Assembly (NCBI GenBank): GCA_030608825.1
Contig: JAUWDL010000018.1
Coordinates: forward strand, 1 to 10,517
Length of the DNA stretch: 10,517 bases
Direction of reading: 5' to 3'
Origin: Gemmatimonadales bacterium
Lineage (GTDB): Bacteria; Gemmatimonadota; Gemmatimonadetes; Palauibacterales; Palauibacteraceae
Below the pieces are notes generated by a model that did no database searches, was not told the DNA's origin, and worked only from the letters and a program-made list of their open reading frames with translations. Positions 7,031-10,517 of the stretch are shown here, piece by piece. The position numbers and the translations under genes were made by a program. Every line of letters begins with the position of its first letter. Position 1 is the first letter of the stretch.

Positions 7031-8794
7031 CTAGAAGCTCTGGAAGACCCCGTAGAAGCGGAACTGGCCGACGTTCTGCTTGATGTCCACGAAGCCGGCG
7101 TCCTCGAAGGAGCTTCTGCGAACGTACGCGGTCACGTCAGCGCCGACGCCCCAGCGGCCGATCGGGAAGACGCCCTGGAAGCCGCCCCATTGGACCGTGT
7201 GGTGGGTGTTCCCACCGTTCACCGCGGACCCGTTGAGGGTCTCACTGAACGTGAAACGGTAGAATAGGCCCGCGACTTGCCGTCCGCGGTGTGAAAAGCC
7301 AAAGCGAGCCCAGGCGCCGGGTCCCATTCCGAAGTCGTACTCCCGGAATCGCTCCGTATTGGGTGGGCGCCCGCCGACGAACGCGAACTCGGAGTTCACC
7401 GCGCTGAGCAGGTAGACGTGGATGTTCACGTTCGTCTGGAACGTCCACGTCTCGGACATCTTGAACCTGGAGAAGAACCCGGCCCCGTAGCTCAGGCCAC
7501 CAAACTCGAGGGCGGTGTTGTTGGCGTAATCGTAGTTCTGTGTGATCGCGAAGACGTGGTGCGAGTTCTCTCCCTTCGCAATATCGGTCGTGAAGAGGTT
7601 CCCGTGGATCTGCAGCCGCCCGACCGTCTCCGTGTCGCCGAAGTTGAGCTGTACGCTCATCTGGAAGAAGTCGAACGGCTTCCTCCGTGTGTCGTCGAAG
7701 ACGTTCCCGTAGTTCATGTCGAACTCGAAGAACGCGGTCGTAATGGTCGTGTCCGACTCGAAGCTCTCGCTCGTCGAGCGGTCGCCGATGAACCGGACGC
7801 CTGCCTTCATGAAGGTGCTGAGGTTAGGCGGGATGCGATCGTACGGATCAGCCGGGTTCGAGTAGATCCGGGCTGCGCGGCCCGACGTGAGTCGGTTGAG
7901 GCCGCGCATCGGGTTCAGGAAGAAGTTTCCGATCTCCTTCATGGTGCGGCTGCCCCCAGCCCGCTCGTTGTCCAGGAAGGTGGAGCCGGCCCGGTACAGC
8001 ATCTCACCGATCGAGGAGCCGCCGAGACTGGTCATGACCCAGTCGTTCCAAGCGGGCAGGTGCGTCTCCGCGCAGCACTCCCAGAAGAAGCTGCCGATCA
8101 CCGCGAACGGGACGGACTCGAAGTAGCTCAGGCCGTTCGAGCGGGCCGAGTTGAAGTAGAGGCTCCCGTGGTAGGGATGCGCGAACATATTGGTCTTGAA
8201 GTGATTGTCGTCGTAGAAGAAGCCGTGCGAGATGTTGAACCACCAGCTCCTCGGGTTGACCGACGTGAAGTTGCCGCCTCGGATGTACTCGTTGAAGAAC
8301 CAGATCAAGGCGTTGACCCCGGCGACCTCGCCGATCGCCAGGCCGGGGTTGCGCTTGGCCCCCCAGGCGTCGTATCGGGCGCCATCGTCCTGCTTGTCGC
8401 CAGCGCCGGCAACCGGAATAGCTACATCCTCACCGACCGGGCGATCACCGCCGGGCTCGCCGAAAAGCTCGTCGAACAGCAGGGCAGTGCCGCCTGCATC
8501 GGTCATCAGGCGCGCGCGGTTGGTCACATCCAGTCCGGCCTGAGCCGTCTTCCCGGTCAGCGTGAGAGCGCCAGGGGGGAAGAAGGCCGAGAGGCGAACC
8601 GTGTCGCTCGACGTCGTCGCTCCGGCTCCCCTGGCGAGCGGCGAGTCCGAAGCCCTCGGGCCCGCCTCCTGAGCCTGCAGCGCCTGAGGGGCCGCGGCGA
8701 TCATGGCCACGGCGGCGAGCGGCGCCAGGCGCCGTGCCGTCCGGCGGCATGCGCTTCGGATCGCCGTGCCGGTTATCCGAGCGGCCCGGCTCAC
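7031..8794 (-). CDS. DUF3943-domain outer-membrane protein
   Basis: This 587-residue protein has a signal peptide with a long basic N-region and cleavage at ALQA-Q (after Ala41). Residues 45-145 are low-complexity and probably disordered. Residues 150-300 carry the features I associate with DUF3943: SWWFNISHGFFYDDNHFKTN, AHPYHGSLYFNSAR, FFWECCAETHLPAWNDWV and GGSSIGEMLYR. From about 325 the sequence becomes regular amphipathic strands (for example FFEFDMNYGNVF and TAFFEFD) and ends FRFYGVFQSF, with the terminal Phe typical of proteins inserted by the Bam machinery. An outer-membrane barrel with a conserved N-terminal domain is therefore likely; its function is unknown. The GTG start at 8794 is the only one that retains the signal peptide, and it overlaps the TGA of the upstream barrel gene by 4 bases (GTGA). 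No ribosome binding site is seen, so coupled translation is likely. Confidence 0.82.
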   Translation of the reverse strand: MSRAARITGTAIRSACRRTARRLAPLAAVAMIAAAPQALQAQEAGPRASDSPLARGAGATTSSDTVRLSAFFPPGALTLTGKTAQAGLDVTNRARLMTDAGGTALLFDELFGEPGGDRPVGEDVAIPVAGAGDKQDDGARYDAWGAKRNPGLAIGEVAGVNALIWFFNEYIRGGNFTSVNPRSWWFNISHGFFYDDNHFKTNMFAHPYHGSLYFNSARSNGLSYFESVPFAVIGSFFWECCAETHLPAWNDWVMTSLGGSSIGEMLYRAGSTFLDNERAGGSRTMKEIGNFFLNPMRGLNRLTSGRAARIYSNPADPYDRIPPNLSTFMKAGVRFIGDRSTSESFESDTTITTAFFEFDMNYGNVFDDTRRKPFDFFQMSVQLNFGDTETVGRLQIHGNLFTTDIAKGENSHHVFAITQNYDYANNTALEFGGLSYGAGFFSRFKMSETWTFQTNVNIHVYLLSAVNSEFAFVGGRPPNTERFREYDFGMGPGAWARFGFSHRGRQVAGLFYRFTFSETLNGSAVNGGNTHHTVQWGGFQGVFPIGRWGVGADVTAYVRRSSFEDAGFVDIKQNVGQFRFYGVFQSF

Positions 8795-9426
8795 GGGAAC
8801 CACACCACGCCGACGCGGAAGCCGAGCTCCGTGCCGGAGCTCAGGCCCGTGATCCCGAGGATCGGCACGTCGAACTCCTCGGTTGAGAACGCCGAGAACA
8901 GGCCACCCACATCGATGCCGAAGTTCTTCGTCACCCAGAACTCCGCTCCGAGGGCCAGCCCCCCCTGAAAGCCGTTCTCGCCCGGCGCCGGGTTCTCTCC
9001 GGGGGGCACATCCGGTGGCGGCGGGTTCGGATCGAACACGGGCCCCTCGGGCCGCCAGCGCGTGGTTCCCGCCCTCACCTGTGCGTACGGCTGGACGAGG
9101 TTTCCTCGGAGGAAGAGGAAGGTGCCGAAGAGCTGGAACTCCACCTGACTTATCGTCCGGTCCTGGAAGGGCTCTACGGCATCGTAGGAGGCGACATGGA
9201 TCGAGACGCCGATCCGCCACCAACTGGGCTGGTACCAGATCGAGCCCTCGCCTGGGACGGCGGTGGTCATCAACTGGCTAAAGTCGCCGCCGATCGTCGA
9301 CCAGCCGAGCGACCCGCTGAAACCGAAGCCGTTCCGGTCCTCCTGCTGCCCGAGCAGGTCGCCGGCGTTGATCGCCAGGCCCAGGGCGGCGCAGATTAGC
9401 GGCAGACGCAGGTGACTTGGGCGCAT
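8791..9426 (-). CDS. Outer-membrane beta-barrel protein
   Basis: This 211-residue protein begins with a signal peptide (MRPSHLRLPLICAALGLA, cleavage near LLG-QQ, about residue 26). The mature part alternates aromatic or hydrophobic and small or polar residues, as in an eight-stranded OmpA/OmpX-like barrel: GFGFSGSLGWSTIGGDF (33-49), WWRIGVSIHVASY (69-81), VEFQLFGTFLFLRGNL (95-110), YAQVRAGTTRW (114-124), GGLALGAEFWVTKNFGIDVG (155-174) and ELGFRVGVVWF (200-210). A proline-rich stretch at 134-148 is probably a surface loop. The ATG at 9426 is preceded by TAGGAAC, a fair ribosome binding site. It is the first gene of the minus-strand run, and its stop overlaps the start of the DUF3943 gene. Its ligand or partner is unknown. 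Confidence 0.8.
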   Translation of the reverse strand: MRPSHLRLPLICAALGLAINAGDLLGQQEDRNGFGFSGSLGWSTIGGDFSQLMTTAVPGEGSIWYQPSWWRIGVSIHVASYDAVEPFQDRTISQVEFQLFGTFLFLRGNLVQPYAQVRAGTTRWRPEGPVFDPNPPPPDVPPGENPAPGENGFQGGLALGAEFWVTKNFGIDVGGLFSAFSTEEFDVPILGITGLSSGTELGFRVGVVWFP

Positions 9427-9513
9427 GTTCCTAGTGATCGCGAGCCCTCCGGAAGCCGTAGTCGCCTATTCTGTTAACACGATTTGGCGAGCCGCGCCAG
9501 TGCCGAACCACGG
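9427..9513. promoter_or_regulatory. Divergent intergenic promoter region
   Basis: These 87 bases separate the first gene of the minus-strand envelope run from the sigma factor gene and must carry the start signals for both unless transcription enters from elsewhere. TATTCT at 9467-9472 (plus strand) is a possible -10 element, but no matching -35 is seen. A perfect 8-bp palindrome, TGTTAACA, lies at 9472-9479. No clear GGAAC/CGT-type ECF promoter is visible on either strand. Confidence 0.35.
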
Positions 9514-10317
9514 ATGAAGAGCTGGATGGCAGACGTGATGATGAACGAGATGGCGGAGACGGCGATCCCCCGCCTTTTGGACGAGCACGGCGACCAGATA
9601 TACCGGCTCGGTCTCCAGGTTTGCGGAGACCCCGAGAGCGCCGAGGATCTGGTGCAGGAAACCTTTATCCGAGCCTACAAGGGGTGGGACGGGTTCGAGG
9701 GCCGCTCCAAGCCCTCCACCTGGCTTTACACGATCGCGGCGCGCACCTGCCAGCGCATGAAGCGGAAGCGGGCCGGCGAACCCCGACACCTGGAATCGCT
9801 CTCCGAGCTTCTGCCCACCCGAGAGGAAGGCGTCCTGGCCGCGGTCGACGACGAGCATCCGCTGGAGGCGCTCGACAGGGAGAGGGTGCGGGAGAGCGTA
9901 CAGCGGGCGATCGGCGAGCTCCCCCATGCCTTCCGGATCCCGCTCGTGCTCAAGGAGATGGCCGATCTCTCCGTGGCGGAGATCGCCGGCATCATGGGCT
10001 TGACGGAGGGAACGATCAAGACGCGCCTCTATCGGGCGCGGATGAAGCTGCGGCGCGTTCTGAACGCCGAGCTGCCGACACGCGCGGGCTCGCCCCCCGA
10101 CCACGCTCGCCGCGAATGCCTCGACCTCCTGAAGGCCAAGCAGGATGCGCTCGACAAGGGCGTTCCATTCCCCGTGGCCAGTGAGGCCGTTTGCGAACGC
10201 TGCCGTTCCCTTTTCCTTTCATTGGACATGGCCCACGAGGCGTGCCGGCGGATCTCCGACGGAGACCTCCCGGATGCCGTCCGCGAAGTGCTGAGGGAAA
10301 GGTTCGCCGAGATGTGA
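9514..10317 (+). CDS. ECF-family RNA polymerase sigma factor with C-terminal cysteine-containing extension
   Basis: This is a sigma-70 family factor of the extracytoplasmic function type, 267 residues. Region 2 spans about 18-85 and includes the core-binding signature DLVQETFIRAYKGWDGFEG and the promoter-melting stretch STWLYTIAARTC. Region 4 spans about 123-182, with the helix-turn-helix LSVAEIAGIMGLTEGTIKTR followed by LYRARMKLRR. The factor continues about 80 residues beyond region 4. This tail has Cys202 (ECLDLLKAKQ), a CERC pair (Cys227, Cys230), His241 and Cys244, recalling the zinc-finger part of anti-sigma factors, although the usual His just before CxxC is absent. It may regulate its own activity; no separate anti-sigma gene is seen nearby. 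Starts at 9526 (preceded by GAAGAG) and 9538 are also possible; a TTG at 9484 is less likely. It is divergent from the envelope run and is the obvious candidate regulator, which is inference. Confidence 0.85.
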   Translation: MKSWMADVMMNEMAETAIPRLLDEHGDQIYRLGLQVCGDPESAEDLVQETFIRAYKGWDGFEGRSKPSTWLYTIAARTCQRMKRKRAGEPRHLESLSELLPTREEGVLAAVDDEHPLEALDRERVRESVQRAIGELPHAFRIPLVLKEMADLSVAEIAGIMGLTEGTIKTRLYRARMKLRRVLNAELPTRAGSPPDHARRECLDLLKAKQDALDKGVPFPVASEAVCERCRSLFLSLDMAHEACRRISDGDLPDAVREVLRERFAEM

Positions 10318-10430
10318 TATGGACGGGAGAGGGAACCTCCTGGAGCCACCGTGTCTCCAAAGCACCGTAAACGCTCCCCGAGGGGCGCCCGAAGCGTGGG
10401 ACGAAGCCGGAAGGAGACCAGACCGAGCCG

Positions 10431-10517
10431 ATGATCGAAACCCTCTCGCAACCGTGGCCCTGGTGGGTAGCCGGACCGTTGATCGGCCTCATCGTGCCAC
10501 TTCTTCTCCTGGCCGGA
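10431..10517 (+). CDS. YeeE/YedE-family sulfur transporter, N-terminal fragment (runs off the window)
   Basis: Only the first 29 codons are present. They read [12 protein letters not shown], then [17 protein letters not shown]. The short start with the QPWPWW motif, followed by a first membrane helix with GPLIGL and VPLLLL, is what I recognise from YeeE/YedE (DUF395) membrane proteins, which import thiosulfate or related sulfur compounds. The ATG is preceded by AAGGAG at 10411-10416, rather far away (14 bases). It follows the sigma factor after 113 bases with no clear terminator between, so co-transcription is possible. The assignment rests on a very short stretch; the full gene lies outside the window. 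Confidence 0.7.
   Translation, partial: MIETLSQPWPWWVAGPLIGLIVPLLLLAG

Noticed and set aside
7418..8968. Long open frame (516 codons) on the plus strand across the DUF3943 gene
   Set aside because: It is antisense to a gene with a signal peptide, family motifs and a barrel C-terminus; the translation has no signal or recognisable domain.
8795..9223. N-terminal extension of the DUF3943 frame up to 9223
   Set aside because: The extension overlaps the barrel gene in another frame and lacks a signal peptide at its start; the GTG at 8794 is followed directly by one.
10376..10385. CCCCGAGGGG as a terminator after the sigma factor
   Set aside because: The stem would have a 2-base loop, the flanking pairs mismatch, and no T-run follows.

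Overview
The window is GC-rich and densely coded. It reads like the genome of a Gram-negative (diderm) bacterium: two predicted outer-membrane barrels, several lipoproteins and several Sec signal peptides. Four of the exported proteins have a Gln at or next to the predicted cleavage site (GLAAQ, LLGQQ, ALQAQ, EAHAQ). Together with the GC content and the ECF sigma factor, this fits Gemmatimonadota best, but that assignment is an inference. There are no tRNA or rRNA genes, CRISPR arrays or mobile elements, and no gene-free stretch longer than 300 bases.

Layout. (1) 1-142: non-coding, with a 7-bp inverted repeat. (2) 143-3211, plus: a large exported phospholipase D (PLD) superfamily protein with a beta-rich N-terminal domain. 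(3) 3219-4424, minus, convergent with a 7-base gap: a helical protein with a lipobox, hendecad coiled coil and C-terminal membrane helix. (4) 4425-4588: probable terminator hairpin and an imperfect palindrome. (5) 4589-5095, minus: a small lipocalin-like lipoprotein. (6) 5183-9426, minus: a tight four-gene run in transcription order of outer-membrane barrel (9426-8791), DUF3943 protein (8794-7031), glycine-zipper membrane protein (6987-6346) and endonuclease/exonuclease/phosphatase (EEP) fold hydrolase (6349-5183). Two of its junctions are 4-base stop/start overlaps. (7) 9427-9513: divergent promoter region. (8) 9514-10317, plus: ECF sigma factor with a cysteine-containing C-terminal extension. 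(9) 10431-end, plus: first 29 codons of a YeeE/YedE-type transporter.

How they may work together. Every complete gene except the sigma factor encodes a predicted envelope or exported protein. Two are from phosphodiester-cleaving superfamilies (PLD and EEP), and they sit beside barrels, a glycine-zipper protein, a dual-anchor coiled-coil protein and a divergent ECF regulator. A plausible reading is an envelope maintenance or lipid/phosphodiester-processing locus controlled by the ECF sigma factor. The gene identities and overlaps are seen directly; the joint function is inference.
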